Shown here one piece after another: positions 25,779 to 37,638 of a stretch of 64,000 bases of DNA. The DNA comes from Acidimicrobiales bacterium (GTDB taxonomy: Bacteria > Actinomycetota > Acidimicrobiia > Acidimicrobiales > MedAcidi-G1): the NCBI GenBank assembly GCA_014237715.1, contig JAAZZG010000003.1, positions 1-64,000 of the forward strand, given 5' to 3'. Below the pieces are notes generated by a model. It was not told where the DNA came from. It saw only the letters and a program-made list of their open reading frames with translations, and did not search any database. A program made the translations under genes and the position numbers. Each line of letters starts with the position of its first letter. The stretch's first letter is position 1.

Positions 25779-26708
25779 GTGCCCCCCGTGAACGAGTTCC
25801 CCGCGAAGAGGCGAGTCCGCTCGACCGCCAGTGCGCTGGTCGCCCTGACCCTGCCCGTCGTGCTGCTGGTCGCAGCCTGTGGTTCCTCGGTCGAGGCGGT
25901 CCGGGTTGGCGAGACCACATTGGATCGGGAGGGAGTGGCCGCCCTGGTGGCCGAGGCGACCGGAGGCCCGGTGGATGCCGAAGCCGTCAATGCCGAGGCG
26001 GCGGCCAACGTTGTCGACCGGTACGTGCGTTACGAGGCGTTGTCCGATCTTCTGGCCGAATACGACGTGGCGGTCGATGCCGAGGCGCGCACCGCGGCCC
26101 GGGATCGCCTGATAGCTGCCGGGGTGGATGCCGGAGACCCGTCGTTGCCGCGCTTCATCGGGTGGCAGTCCGCCCTCGACATGGTGGAGGAGGCCGGAGA
26201 CGGCATCCGGGCCGCCTACGAGGCCAACGCCCACCTGCTGGGCCACGACCTGTGCACCAGTCACATTCTCGTCTCTTACGAGGACGATGCCCGGGCCGTC
26301 ATGCATCTCCTTGAGTCAGGGGAGGACTTCGCGGCGTTGGCCGGATCGGTCTCCCAGGATCCGGGATCGGGGCAGGCCGGCGGATCGCTGAGTTGCGTCG
26401 GCCTCGGTCGTTTCGTTCCCACGTTTGAACGGGCCGCCCTCGGGGCCCTGGCTGCCGGTGAGACTCTGGTGGGTCCGGTGCCCAGCGAGTTCGGTTTCCA
26501 CGTGATCCGCATCGACGAGGTGCGTCCCGTCGAGCCTGTGGCATTCGACGACCTCGGGGTCCGCCTGTCCGCCGCGCTGCTCCAGATCGCCGGGCTGACC
26601 CGTACCGTCGAGGTGGACGCCCGCTTCGGTGATTGGGACCCTGTGGTGGGACGGGTCGCTCCGCCTGCCGGACCGCTGGCTCCGGCGCTCGCCCGACTGG
26701 GTTCGTGA
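25779..26708 (+). CDS. Parvulin-type peptidyl-prolyl isomerase lipoprotein (SurA/PrsA-like)
   Basis: A 309-residue exported lipoprotein: a hydrophobic signal ending in the lipobox VLLVAAC, a helical SurA_N-like region, then a parvulin rotamase domain at about residues 165-250 with CTSHILVSYEDDARAVM, FAALAGSVSQDPGSGQAGG, LGRFVPTFERAAL and FGFHVIRIDEV. It probably assists folding of secreted proteins on the outer face of the membrane. GTG starts at 25779 or 25788 are both possible. Streptomyces also carries a SurA-like gene between mfd and mazG, so the position is conserved. Confidence 0.88.
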   Translation: MPPVNEFPAKRRVRSTASALVALTLPVVLLVAACGSSVEAVRVGETTLDREGVAALVAEATGGPVDAEAVNAEAAANVVDRYVRYEALSDLLAEYDVAVDAEARTAARDRLIAAGVDAGDPSLPRFIGWQSALDMVEEAGDGIRAAYEANAHLLGHDLCTSHILVSYEDDARAVMHLLESGEDFAALAGSVSQDPGSGQAGGSLSCVGLGRFVPTFERAALGALAAGETLVGPVPSEFGFHVIRIDEVRPVEPVAFDDLGVRLSAALLQIAGLTRTVEVDARFGDWDPVVGRVAPPAGPLAPALARLGS

Positions 26709-26731
26709 TCCGACGAGGTTCGTGAGGTCCG

Positions 26732-29417
<2,686 letters not shown>

Positions 29418-29420
29418 ACC

Positions 29421-29747
29421 TTGCGACCGGCCGCTACTCGACGGCTGATCCTGATGATGGTGGTCGTCACCGCGGCCGCTGCTGCACTGCCGCTCGGGGT
29501 GGTGCCGTTCCGCGACTGGTTGGAGCAGCGGGACCGCACTGCGGCGCTGCGGGTCGAGGTGGAAGCCGTCGAGGACGTCAACCGGGGCTACGACGAACGG
29601 ATCGACGCTCTGGGCACCGATGAAGAGATCGAGCGGCGGGCCCGTGAGGACTACGGCCTGATCCGGCCCGATGAGGAGGCCTACGTTATCCCACCGTCAC
29701 CCCGTACCGAACGCGAGATCCCGGGCGTCTGGCCTTTCGACGACTGA
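29421..29747 (+). CDS. Septum formation initiator family protein (FtsB/DivIC)
   Basis: A 108-residue single-pass membrane protein, TTG start at 29421. A short basic N-terminus precedes one transmembrane segment (LILMMVVVTAAAAALPLG). A predicted coiled coil follows (REALR-type region WLEQRDRTAALRVEVEAVEDVN), then the FtsB/DivIC signature EEIERRAREDYGLIRPDEEAYVI. FtsB/DivIC proteins join FtsL and FtsQ/DivIB in the divisome. Position directly after eno is typical of actinobacteria. The usual next genes, DUF501 and ppx, are instead 7.9 kb away. Confidence 0.88.
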   Translation: MRPAATRRLILMMVVVTAAAAALPLGVVPFRDWLEQRDRTAALRVEVEAVEDVNRGYDERIDALGTDEEIERRAREDYGLIRPDEEAYVIPPSPRTEREIPGVWPFDD

Positions 29748-29759
29748 CGGGTTGCCTGC

Positions 29760-29780
29760 CCCGTGTTCCCGAGGAACGGG
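29760..29780. terminator. Hairpin between convergent divIC-like gene and ppc
   Basis: GTTCC (29765-29769) and GGAAC (29773-29777) pair around a three-base loop, extended by CCC/GGG with a two-base bulge. It lies in the 37-base gap between convergent stops and could act in both directions. No U-tract is present. Confidence 0.42.
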
Positions 29781-29784
29781 TGCT

Positions 29785-32598
29785 TCAGCCGGTATTACGC
29801 ATCCCCGCGGCGATGCCGTTGATGGTCAGCAGCAGTCCCCGCTGGAGCTCTTCGTCGGCTGGCTGACCTTCGGTCGAGCCGGACCGGGAACGGTGCAGCA
29901 TCTCCACCTGGAGGACGTTGAGCGGGTCGAGGTAGGCGTCGCGGACGGCCAGGGTGCGACGCAGTGTCGGCTTCTCGGCCAGCAGGGCGGCACCGGTGAT
30001 GGCCCGGATCTCGTCAGCCGTCCGGTGGTACTCGTCGACCACCGTGTCGAAGAGGTGGTGGAGCGACGGATCCACCAGGCGTTCCACGTAGTGGCGGGCA
30101 ATGGCCAGGTCGGTTTTAGTCAGTGTCATCTCGACGTTGGAGACGTAGGTCCGGAAGAAGTGCCAGTTCTCGTACATGGCGCGCAGTTCGTCGCCATGGC
30201 CGGCCGCCCGACACGCAGCCAGGCCGCTGCCGGCGCCGAACCAGCCTGGGATGATCTGACGGGACTGCGTCCACCCGAATACCCAGGGGATGGCCCGTAG
30301 GTCGGCGATCCCGGTGGTGGCCCCCCGGCGTCGAGCCGGGCGCGAACCGATGTTCATCTCACCCAACTCCTCGACCGGCGTCGAGGTGGTGAAGTACTCC
30401 ACCAATCCTGGGGTCTCGACGAAGCCCCGGTAGGCGGCGTAGGCGTCGTCGGCCATGTCGTCCATGATCGAGTACCACCGGGTGATGGTGGTCTCGTCGT
30501 GGCGTGGGGCCTTGTGGGCCAGTGACGCTTCGAGCACCGCGGTGAACGCCAGGTCAAGATTTCGGCGGGCGATCTCGGGGTGCCCGTACTTGTCGGCGAT
30601 GACTTCGCCCTGTTCGGTGAACTTCACTTCGCCGTCCAGTACGCCATTTGGTTGTCCGAGGATCGAGGCATGGGTGGGGCCGCCACCCCGGCCAATCGTC
30701 CCGCCCCGGCCGTGAAAGACGCGAATGGGGATTCCCGTCTCGTCGGAGACCTCCCGGATAACCCGTAGGGCCTTGTGGATCTCCCACTGTGAGGTGGTGA
30801 TGCCGCCGTCCTTGTTGGAATCCGAGTAGCCGACCATGACCTCCTGGTTGCCGCCGCGGAGTTCCACGATGCGCCGGTAGGGGGCCACGGCGAACAGGGC
30901 CCGGAGGGTGGGCCCGATCGAGCGGAGGTCGTCGATGGTCTCGAAGAGGGGCACGAACCCGATCCGGGCCGTGTCGTGCGCCGGGTCGATGAGCCCCACT
31001 TCGCGGGCCAGCACCACCGGGGCCAGGACGTCTTGGACGCCCTGGGTCATGGAGATGACGTAGCTCTCGATCACGTCGTCACCGTCGCGGTCCATGATCT
31101 GACGCAGGGTTCGGAACAGTGCCAGTGCACCGGCGTCGTCGGGCGTGGCGGGCGGCGCCAGCGGCCGCCGGCTCTCCATCTCGGCGGCTAGCAGAGTGCA
31201 GCGTTCGACCGGGGTGAGTACGCCGTAGTCGACGTCGTTGGCGGCGAATAGCGTGGTCAGGGCATCGTGGTGACGATCGGAGTGTTCGCGGACGTCGAGG
31301 GTGGCGAAGTGGAAGCCGATCACCTGGAGGATCCGTCGCACCCGGGCTACGGCTCCGTCGGCCAACAGGCTGCCACCGTTGGCTCGTAGGGAACGGTCGA
31401 TGACCTGAAGGTCAGCGTGGAGTTCGGACGGCGACTCGTATCCACGTATCCCGGCGGTTGCGGTTTGGAACCCGGCGGTGGCCCGGAGTCGACGCCTGAT
31501 GGCTTCGCACCGGATCCGGTAGGGCTCCGAGTGGTCGACCCGGTTGCCCAGGTCGGACAGCATTGAACGGTCGGCCTCGGTGGCCGTGGCAAGTTCATCG
31601 GACACGCCGTGGACCCTCGTGCTGATGCTCAACTCATGGCCTAGATCACTGATCTCCTCGGTGAGGACCTCGAGGGCGCGGCGGCGTTGCAGGCCGAGCA
31701 CCTCGTCGGTGGTGGCCGGTAGCACGTTGGGGTTGCCGTCCCGATCGCCACCCACCCATGACCCGAACCGGATGGGTACCCGATCGGCGGGCAGCGACTG
31801 GCCTATGGAGGCCAGGGCGGCCTGCATTTCGTCGAACAGGTCTGGGATGGCCTCCCGAACGGTCAGGCCGATGTAGTAGAGGACTGAACGCGCCTCGTCC
31901 ATCGGCTCGGGACGCACATGCCGAAGTTCGTCGGTCTGCCAGACGGCGTCGATGATCTCTTCGATCCGGCGGTCGATCCGTCGTTGGTCGGCCTCGGTGC
32001 GACGCTGCTCGGACCGCTGCTCGAGCAGTTGGCTCACCGTGGCCAACTTGTCGAGGATGGCCCGACGCGACGCCTCGGTCGGGTGCGCGGTGAAGACCGG
32101 TCGGACTTCGGCCCGTCCGATGAGGGTGGCGATCTCGTTGGGGGTGATGCCCGTCGCCACCAACGAGTGGATGGTTTCCTCGAACTGGTTGGTGGCGTTG
32201 GGTGATCCCGAGTTGAGGTCCTCGATGCGGTGGACCTGTTCGGCCACGTTGGCCAGGTGGAAGTAGACGGTGAAGGCCCGGACTAGGAGGATGGCGTGGG
32301 CCACATCGGTGTCGTCGAACAACTCGTGGAGTTCGGTGGCCACCCACCCTTCGGCCAAGGAGCCGGCGACGGCCGGCTCGTCGACGACCTGGCCATCGGG
32401 TGGGGTTTCCTGGGCGCCTTGCTCTCGGAGGTGACGGGTTAGGGCGCGGACCCGCTCCACGGCCTCCAGTAGATCTTCGCCGTGTTGGCGCACCAGCGTG
32501 TTGCCCAACTGGGTCCCGAGGCGTCGGATGTCGGCCCGGAGGGCAGCGTCGGTGGGCTCAGGACCGCGCTCAGGTGTAACTGATGTCAACTGCGACAT
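29785..32598 (-). CDS. ppc: Phosphoenolpyruvate carboxylase
   Basis: Carboxylates phosphoenolpyruvate with bicarbonate to oxaloacetate; it replenishes the TCA cycle and is one of the two carbon-fixing steps of the serine cycle. The 937-residue product has VFTAHPTEASRRA with the catalytic His, GSWVGGDRDGNPNVLP, VMVGYSDSNKDGG, FHGRGGTIGRGGGPTH, and a C-terminus ending MRNTG, close to the usual QNTG. Length is normal. It is divergent from the malyl-CoA lyase gene across 138 bases, so the two may share control. In other actinobacteria ppc is not usually at this locus. Confidence 0.96.
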   Translation of the reverse strand: MSQLTSVTPERGPEPTDAALRADIRRLGTQLGNTLVRQHGEDLLEAVERVRALTRHLREQGAQETPPDGQVVDEPAVAGSLAEGWVATELHELFDDTDVAHAILLVRAFTVYFHLANVAEQVHRIEDLNSGSPNATNQFEETIHSLVATGITPNEIATLIGRAEVRPVFTAHPTEASRRAILDKLATVSQLLEQRSEQRRTEADQRRIDRRIEEIIDAVWQTDELRHVRPEPMDEARSVLYYIGLTVREAIPDLFDEMQAALASIGQSLPADRVPIRFGSWVGGDRDGNPNVLPATTDEVLGLQRRRALEVLTEEISDLGHELSISTRVHGVSDELATATEADRSMLSDLGNRVDHSEPYRIRCEAIRRRLRATAGFQTATAGIRGYESPSELHADLQVIDRSLRANGGSLLADGAVARVRRILQVIGFHFATLDVREHSDRHHDALTTLFAANDVDYGVLTPVERCTLLAAEMESRRPLAPPATPDDAGALALFRTLRQIMDRDGDDVIESYVISMTQGVQDVLAPVVLAREVGLIDPAHDTARIGFVPLFETIDDLRSIGPTLRALFAVAPYRRIVELRGGNQEVMVGYSDSNKDGGITTSQWEIHKALRVIREVSDETGIPIRVFHGRGGTIGRGGGPTHASILGQPNGVLDGEVKFTEQGEVIADKYGHPEIARRNLDLAFTAVLEASLAHKAPRHDETTITRWYSIMDDMADDAYAAYRGFVETPGLVEYFTTSTPVEELGEMNIGSRPARRRGATTGIADLRAIPWVFGWTQSRQIIPGWFGAGSGLAACRAAGHGDELRAMYENWHFFRTYVSNVEMTLTKTDLAIARHYVERLVDPSLHHLFDTVVDEYHRTADEIRAITGAALLAEKPTLRRTLAVRDAYLDPLNVLQVEMLHRSRSGSTEGQPADEELQRGLLLTINGIAAGMRNTG

Positions 32599-32736
32599 GG
32601 TGGAAACCTAGTTGTTGCGAGGAACCGAATCGCCCCTGTGGTTCCATCTACTTGAACACGAGGAAACATTCGTGCAGAATACGTAGTAGTTTCTTCTGTC
32701 TCGTCAAGCATATGGGGCACTTCTTACCGGAGCATT
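32599..32736. promoter_or_regulatory. Divergent control region between ppc and mcl, with inverted repeats
   Basis: This 138-base gap is AT-richer than its surroundings. It contains the dyad GGAACC (32621-32626) / GGTTCC (32640-32645), the dyad CACGA (32657-32661) / TCGTG (32670-32674), and the palindrome TACGTA (32680-32685). Such symmetry fits binding sites for a dimeric regulator of the two divergent transcripts. No regulator gene lies beside it. GGAG just before the mcl ATG is its ribosome binding site. Confidence 0.45.
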
Positions 32737-33684
32737 ATGAGCCACACCCGATACGCCCCCGCCCGCCAGCGACTCCAACGGAGTGAGCTCGCCGTGCCTG
32801 GATCCAACCCGGCAATGTTCGAAAAGGCCGCAGCCAGTGACGTGGACTACGTGTTCCTGGACCTGGAGGACGCGGTCGCTCCCGGCGACAAGGAGCAGGC
32901 ACGCCGTAACGTCATCGAGGGTCTCCGGGACATCGACTGGCGAGGACTGGGCAAGACCATCTCGGTCCGGATCAACGGCATCGACACCCATTACATGTAC
33001 CGGGACGTCGTCGACGTGGTCGAGCAGGCCGGCGAGCACCTCGACACCATCCTCATTCCCAAGGTGGGCGTGGCTGCCGACGTCTACATGGTCGACGCCA
33101 TGGTCACCCAGATCGAGGAGGCCACCGGACTCGACATCTCTGATGGCGGGATCGGCATCGAGGTTCTCGTCGAGACCACGCTCGGCATGGCCAACGTGGA
33201 GTCCATCGCCACCTCCAGCCGTCGGCTCGAGGCGATGCACTTCGGTGTGGCCGACTACGCGGCGAGCTGTCGAGCCCGCACCACCAACATCGGTGGCCTC
33301 AACCCGGACTACCCGGGCGACCAGTGGCACCAGGCTCTCTCGCGGATGCTGGTGGCCTGTCGGGCCTACGGCATCCGACCTATTGACGGTCCGTTTGGCG
33401 ACTTCAACGACCCCGACGGCTACCTGGATGGTGCCCGTCGGGCCGCCGCGCTGGGCTACGAGGGCAAGTGGGCCATCCATCCCTCCCAGATCGAGTTGGC
33501 CAACCAGGTGTTTTCGCCGCCCGCTGACGAGGTTGACCGGGCCCACCGGATCCTGGCGGCCCTCGAAGAGGCGGCTGTAGAGGGTCGGGGAGCGGCTCAA
33601 CTGGAGGGCCGGATGATCGACGCAGCGTCGGCCCGCATGGCCGCCAACGTGGTGGCCCAGGCCGCAGCCATCGACGGCAAGTAG
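32737..33684 (+). CDS. mcl: L-malyl-CoA / beta-methylmalyl-CoA lyase
   Basis: Cleaves malyl-CoA to acetyl-CoA and glyoxylate. The 315-residue product is a close match to Methylobacterium MclA as I recall it: [13 protein letters not shown]-like [93 protein letters not shown] and [13 protein letters not shown]. These contain the CoA- and Mg-binding Arg, Glu and Asp of the CitE-like TIM barrel. ATG start at 32737. It heads an operon with mtkA and mtkB, opposite ppc: the core of the serine cycle. Confidence 0.95.
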   Translation: MSHTRYAPARQRLQRSELAVPGSNPAMFEKAAASDVDYVFLDLEDAVAPGDKEQARRNVIEGLRDIDWRGLGKTISVRINGIDTHYMYRDVVDVVEQAGEHLDTILIPKVGVAADVYMVDAMVTQIEEATGLDISDGGIGIEVLVETTLGMANVESIATSSRRLEAMHFGVADYAASCRARTTNIGGLNPDYPGDQWHQALSRMLVACRAYGIRPIDGPFGDFNDPDGYLDGARRAAALGYEGKWAIHPSQIELANQVFSPPADEVDRAHRILAALEEAAVEGRGAAQLEGRMIDAASARMAANVVAQAAAIDGK

Positions 33685-33742
33685 CCGAACCAGTAGATCA
33701 ACACCCGAAACACGCTCGAGAAAACGGGACGGAGACCAGTCC

Positions 33743-34915
33743 ATGGACATCCACGAGTATCAGGCCAAGGCCCTGCTCTCGGAATTTGGCGTGCCGATCG
33801 CCACCGGCGGCCTGGCCTACAGCCCGGAGCAGGCGGCCTATCGCGCCAAGGAGATCGGTGGCGAGAAGTGGGTCGTCAAGGCCCAGATCCATTCCGGAGC
33901 GCGAGGCAAGGCCGGCGGCATCCGCATGTGCGCTGACGAGAACGAGGTCTGGGAGGCCGCCGACGACTTGCTCGGTCGTCGACTAGTGACCAACCAGACC
34001 GGTCCGGCCGGCAAGGGCGTCTATCGCCTCTACATCGAGCCCGTGGTGCCCTTCGAACGCGAGCTCTACCTCTCCATGGTGCTGGACCGCCAAACCGAGC
34101 GGATTGTTCTTGTCATGTCCGGGTCGGGCGGTCTGGAGATAGAGGAACTGGCCGAGACCAACCCCGGGGCCATCCACCGCACCCACATCGAGCCGGCGGT
34201 CGGACTCCAGGGCTTCCAAGCTCGGGAGGCCGCCTTCGCCTGTGGCCTGGACGCCGGGCTGATCTCCCAAGCCGAGACCCTGCTTCTGGGGGCCTACCGG
34301 TCCTTCCGGAGCCTTGACGCCACCCTGCTTGAGATCAACCCGCTGGTAGTCACCGAGGAGGGTCGTCTACTGGCGCTGGACGCCAAGATGAGCTTCGACG
34401 ACAACGCCCTGTTCCGTCACCAGAACGTGTCCGAACTCAGGGACAAGTCACAGGAGAATCCCCGTGAGATGAACGCCGCTGATCGTGGTCTCAGCTACGT
34501 GGGTCTCGACGGCAACATCGGCTGCATCATCAACGGGGCCGGTCTGGCCATGGCCACCATGGACATGATCAAGCACGCTGGCGGAGAGCCGGCCAACTTC
34601 CTGGACATCGGCGGTGGGGCCTCGCCCGACCGGGTGGCCAAGGCATTCAAGCTGGTCCTGTCCGACGACCGGGTTGAGGCAATCCTCGTGAACATCTTCG
34701 CCGGCATCAACCGCTGCGACTGGGTCGCCGAGGGCGTCGTGAAGGCCATGACCGAACTGGACGTGAAGGTCCCGGTGGTCGTACGGCTGTCGGGCACCAA
34801 CGTCGAGGAGGGTCGTCGCATCCTCGACGCAAGTGACGTCGATCTGATCACCGCAGAGACGCTGGCCGAGGCCGGCGAGAAGTCCGTGGCAGCCGTGTCC
34901 TGGGAGGCGAACTAG
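33743..34915 (+). CDS. mtkA: Malate-CoA ligase (malate thiokinase) beta subunit
   Basis: The 390-residue beta subunit of a succinyl-CoA-synthetase-type ligase. It opens [19 protein letters not shown] and contains the ATP-grasp segments [73 protein letters not shown], and [19 protein letters not shown]. It matches Methylobacterium MtkA more closely than SucC in the segments I remember, and it is next to a malyl-CoA lyase gene, so malate rather than succinate is the likely substrate. GGAG precedes the ATG at 33743. The alpha subunit gene begins two bases after the stop. Confidence 0.93.
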   Translation: MDIHEYQAKALLSEFGVPIATGGLAYSPEQAAYRAKEIGGEKWVVKAQIHSGARGKAGGIRMCADENEVWEAADDLLGRRLVTNQTGPAGKGVYRLYIEPVVPFERELYLSMVLDRQTERIVLVMSGSGGLEIEELAETNPGAIHRTHIEPAVGLQGFQAREAAFACGLDAGLISQAETLLLGAYRSFRSLDATLLEINPLVVTEEGRLLALDAKMSFDDNALFRHQNVSELRDKSQENPREMNAADRGLSYVGLDGNIGCIINGAGLAMATMDMIKHAGGEPANFLDIGGGASPDRVAKAFKLVLSDDRVEAILVNIFAGINRCDWVAEGVVKAMTELDVKVPVVVRLSGTNVEEGRRILDASDVDLITAETLAEAGEKSVAAVSWEAN

Positions 34916-34917
34916 TC

Positions 34918-35796
34918 ATGAGCATCATCGTGAACGAGAAGACCCCCGTCATCGTCCAGGGGTTTACCGGACGCATGGGCACGTTTCATGCCGAGGAGAT
35001 GATCAAGTACGGGACGAACCTGGTCGGGGGGATCGCGCCCGGCAAGAGCGGGTCGGACCATCTGGGACTACCGGTGTTCGATACCGTCAAGGACGCCGTC
35101 AACGAAACGGGCGCCGAGGCGAGCATCGTGTTCGTCCCGCCGCCCTTCGCTGCTGACGCCATCATGGAGGCTGCCGACGCCGGCATTGCCCACTGTGTGT
35201 GCATCACCGACGGCATCCCGGCCCAGGACATGATGAAGGTCAAGCGCTACATGCGGACCAAGCGGGTCGAGAAGCGGATGACCCTCATGGGCCCGAACTG
35301 CGCCGGCGTGATCAGTCCCGGCAAGGCCTTGCTCGGGATCATGCCCGGCCACATCTACGCCCAGGGCCCGGTGGGCATCATCGGACGCTCCGGAACGCTG
35401 GGTTATGAGGCCGCCTCGCAGCTCAAGTCGTTGGGTATCGGGGTGAGCACCAGTGTGGGAATCGGCGGTGACCCCATCAACGGGAGTTCGTTCACCGACC
35501 ACCTCAAGGCTTTCGAGCAGGATCCCGAGACCAGCGTGGTCTGCGTCATCGGCGAAATCGGTGGCCCGCAGGAGGCTCAGGCAGCGGCGTTCGCCAAGGA
35601 ACACATGCATAAGAAGGTGGTGGCCTACATCGCCGGCCTGTCGGCCCCCAAGGGTCGGACCATGGGCCATGCCGGAGCCATCGTCACCGGTCCCGGTGAG
35701 TCGGCGGCCGAGAAGGTCGAGATTATGAAGGAGCACGGGGTGACGGTGGTCGAGCGACCGTCGGACTTCGGAGGCGTCATCTCCAAGCTCCTCTGA
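34918..35796 (+). CDS. mtkB: Malate-CoA ligase (malate thiokinase) alpha subunit
   Basis: The 292-residue alpha subunit with the CoA-binding Rossmann domain (VIVQGFTGRMGTFHAEEMIK, VGGIAPGKSGSDHLGLPVF, FVPPPFAADAIMEAADAG) and the phosphohistidine ligase domain (GPNCAGVISPGKALLGIMPG, GRSGTLGYEAASQL, and the catalytic His in GRTMGHAGAIV). The segment KRYMRTKRVEKRM between the domains resembles MtkB rather than SucD. With MtkA it forms malyl-CoA from malate, ATP and CoA, feeding the lyase encoded just upstream. GGGAGG is available inside the end of mtkA. Confidence 0.93.
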   Translation: MSIIVNEKTPVIVQGFTGRMGTFHAEEMIKYGTNLVGGIAPGKSGSDHLGLPVFDTVKDAVNETGAEASIVFVPPPFAADAIMEAADAGIAHCVCITDGIPAQDMMKVKRYMRTKRVEKRMTLMGPNCAGVISPGKALLGIMPGHIYAQGPVGIIGRSGTLGYEAASQLKSLGIGVSTSVGIGGDPINGSSFTDHLKAFEQDPETSVVCVIGEIGGPQEAQAAAFAKEHMHKKVVAYIAGLSAPKGRTMGHAGAIVTGPGESAAEKVEIMKEHGVTVVERPSDFGGVISKLL

Positions 35797-35861
35797 CGTG
35801 TCGGCCCCGGGTTGCTCCCAGAAGTCGGCGGCGGCACGACGATGGGCCATAGCCTGCGGGC

Positions 35862-36176
35862 GTGCGAGAGCTGATCAACGACATCCAGCGATGGCGCCGT
35901 CAGGGCCATCGGATCGCACTGGCTCGCGTCGTCGACGTGGAGGGCTCCGGGCCACGTCTGCCGGGCGCGGCGATGGCCGTTACCGAGGGTGGCGAGGTCG
36001 CCGGATCGGTCTCGGGAGGCTGCGTCGAGGGTGCCGTGGTGTCCGAGGCGCTCGACGTGTTGGCCACCGGTGATCGCCGCATGGTTTCCTTCGGGTACAG
36101 CGACGACGAAGCGTTCGCCGTCGGATTGACGTGTGGTGGCACCGTCCACCTCTTCGTCGAACCCCTGGACTGGTAA
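35862..36176 (+). CDS. XdhC/CoxI-type N-terminal domain protein
   Basis: A 104-residue single-domain protein, GTG start at 35862. It has the XdhC_CoxI signature: a start like RELINDIQRWRRQGHRIALA, VDVEGSGPRLPGAAMAV, GSVSGGCVEGAVVSEALDVL and LTCGGTVHLFVEPL. These proteins help insert or sulfurate the molybdenum cofactor of xanthine dehydrogenase/CO dehydrogenase family enzymes. Here the domain is a separate gene placed three bases before a second XdhC family gene. No molybdenum hydroxylase subunit gene is in the window. Confidence 0.83.
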   Translation: MRELINDIQRWRRQGHRIALARVVDVEGSGPRLPGAAMAVTEGGEVAGSVSGGCVEGAVVSEALDVLATGDRRMVSFGYSDDEAFAVGLTCGGTVHLFVEPLDW

Positions 36177-36179
36177 CCG

Positions 36180-37049
36180 GTGTCTGAATCGACAGGGGGA
36201 CGGACCGTTAAGGCTGGCGGGATGGATCAGATCTTCGACCGACTGGCCGAACTTCTGGCCGACGAAGTGCCCGTGGTGTTAGCCACCGTCATCGATGAGA
36301 CCGACGAGTCAGTACCAGGGGCGGGGGAGTCAGCGGTAGGTCGCCACCTGCTGGTACGGCGCACGACTGGAGATGGCGTCGAGGTTCTGGGGTCACTTGG
36401 CGACGAGGGGCTGGACCGGGTCGTCACCCGTGACGCGCTCGGCGAACTGTCGGCCGGCCGTAGCGGTGTCCGCCACTACGGCGAGCACGGCGAGGCTCGC
36501 GAGGAGGCCATCACGGTCTTCGTGGAGTCGTTCGCCGCTCCGCCTCGAATGCTGGTGTTTGGAGCGGTGGACTTCACCGCGGCGCTCGTGCGGGTGGCCA
36601 AGGTGCTCGGTTACCGGGTCACGGTGTGTGACGCCCGCGAGGTATTCGCCACTACGCAGCGGTTCCCGCTGGCTGACGAGGTCGTCGTGGACTGGCCCGA
36701 CAGGCTCCTGGCCGAGGTCGGCCCCGAACTCCGTCGCCGCGATGTGGTGTGCGTGCTGACCCACGACGTGAAGTTCGATGTGCCGGCCATCATCGGGGCG
36801 CTGGCTACCTCGGTCGGCTACATCGGGGTCATGGGGTCCAGACGAACACATGACGACCGCCTGGAGCGGCTCCGGGAGGCCGGCGTAACCGACGAGGAGT
36901 TGGCTCGGCTGCGGTCACCCATCGGGCTGGACATCGGTGCCCGGACACCCGAGGAGACGGCCATCTCCATCGTGTCGGAGATCATCGCCCTGCGGACCGG
37001 ACGTTCAGCTCGGGGGCTCTCGGCCACCGACGGCCCGATCCACGACTGA
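36180..37049 (+). CDS. XdhC family molybdenum-cofactor maturation protein
   Basis: A 289-residue protein, GTG start at 36180. A diverged XdhC_CoxI domain at about residues 15-115 is followed by a Rossmann domain: MLVFGAVDFTAALVRVAKVLGY, VCDAREVFATTQRFPLADE, VCVLTHDVKFDVPAI, YIGVMGSRRTHDDR and SPIGLDIGARTPEETAISI. This is the standard C-terminal XdhC domain that binds molybdopterin. The preceding CoxI-like gene and following MocA-like gene make a cofactor-maturation trio; the client enzyme, such as CO dehydrogenase or another molybdenum hydroxylase, must be encoded elsewhere. Confidence 0.87.
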   Translation: MSESTGGRTVKAGGMDQIFDRLAELLADEVPVVLATVIDETDESVPGAGESAVGRHLLVRRTTGDGVEVLGSLGDEGLDRVVTRDALGELSAGRSGVRHYGEHGEAREEAITVFVESFAAPPRMLVFGAVDFTAALVRVAKVLGYRVTVCDAREVFATTQRFPLADEVVVDWPDRLLAEVGPELRRRDVVCVLTHDVKFDVPAIIGALATSVGYIGVMGSRRTHDDRLERLREAGVTDEELARLRSPIGLDIGARTPEETAISIVSEIIALRTGRSARGLSATDGPIHD

Positions 37050-37059
37050 AGACGGGACC

Positions 37060-37638
37060 GTGGCATCTCTGGGCCATAGGGCGACCCGTGCCGCCGTGGT
37101 GCTGGCCGCCGGAGGCGGCACCCGATGGGAGGGCGACGGTCACAAGCTGCTGGCCGAACTGGACGGACGACCCGTGGTCGCCCACGCGTTGGCCGCCGCC
37201 GCCGAAGCTGGCCTGGATGAACTTGTCGTGGTGACAGGGGCCGTTGACCTTTCTGCGGTGATCCCGGCTGGGGCGACAGTGCTCCACAACACCCGGTGGG
37301 CTGAGGGTCAGGCAGTTTCCCTTCACTTGGCCCTGACCCATGCGGCGGTCGCTGGCCACGACGCCGTGGTGGTGGGTCTGGCCGACAGTCCGGGTGTGCC
37401 AGCCGAGGCGTGGCGGGCGGTGGCCTCGGTCGACGCCGTTCTGGCCGTGGCTACCTTCGGTGGCAACCGCCGTCCGCCGACGCTGATCGGACGGAGCCTC
37501 TGGGGCGACCTCCCCGAGACCGGCGATGAGGGCGCGCGGGTGCTTCTGGCCGATCGATCGGACCTCGTGGTGGAAGTACCTTGTCCGGGCGATCCCGCTG
37601 ACGTGGACACCATGGAGGACCTGCAGCGATGGAGATGA
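37060..37638 (+). CDS. MocA-like molybdenum cofactor nucleotidyltransferase
   Basis: A 192-residue NTP transferase domain protein. It has the nucleotide-binding VVLAAGGGTRWEGDGHKLLAELDGRPVVAHA in the usual N-terminal place (shown in part), then VVTGAVDLSAVIPAG, VVVGLADSPGVPAEAW with the metal-binding Asp region, and NRRPPTLIGRSLWGDL. MocA proteins attach CMP to molybdopterin for xanthine-dehydrogenase-family enzymes. GTG at 37060 is the best start, 10 bases after the xdhC stop. Its 3' end overlaps the next gene by 10 bases. Confidence 0.82.
   Translation: MASLGHRATRAAVVLAAGGGTRWEGDGHKLLAELDGRPVVAHALAAAAEAGLDELVVVTGAVDLSAVIPAGATVLHNTRWAEGQAVSLHLALTHAAVAGHDAVVVGLADSPGVPAEAWRAVASVDAVLAVATFGGNRRPPTLIGRSLWGDLPETGDEGARVLLADRSDLVVEVPCPGDPADVDTMEDLQRWR

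Noticed and set aside
33743-35796. Succinyl-CoA synthetase sucCD
   Set aside because: Segments such as [13 protein letters not shown] and KRYMRTKRVEKRM, and linkage to malyl-CoA lyase and ppc, fit malate thiokinase better; a tree would settle it.
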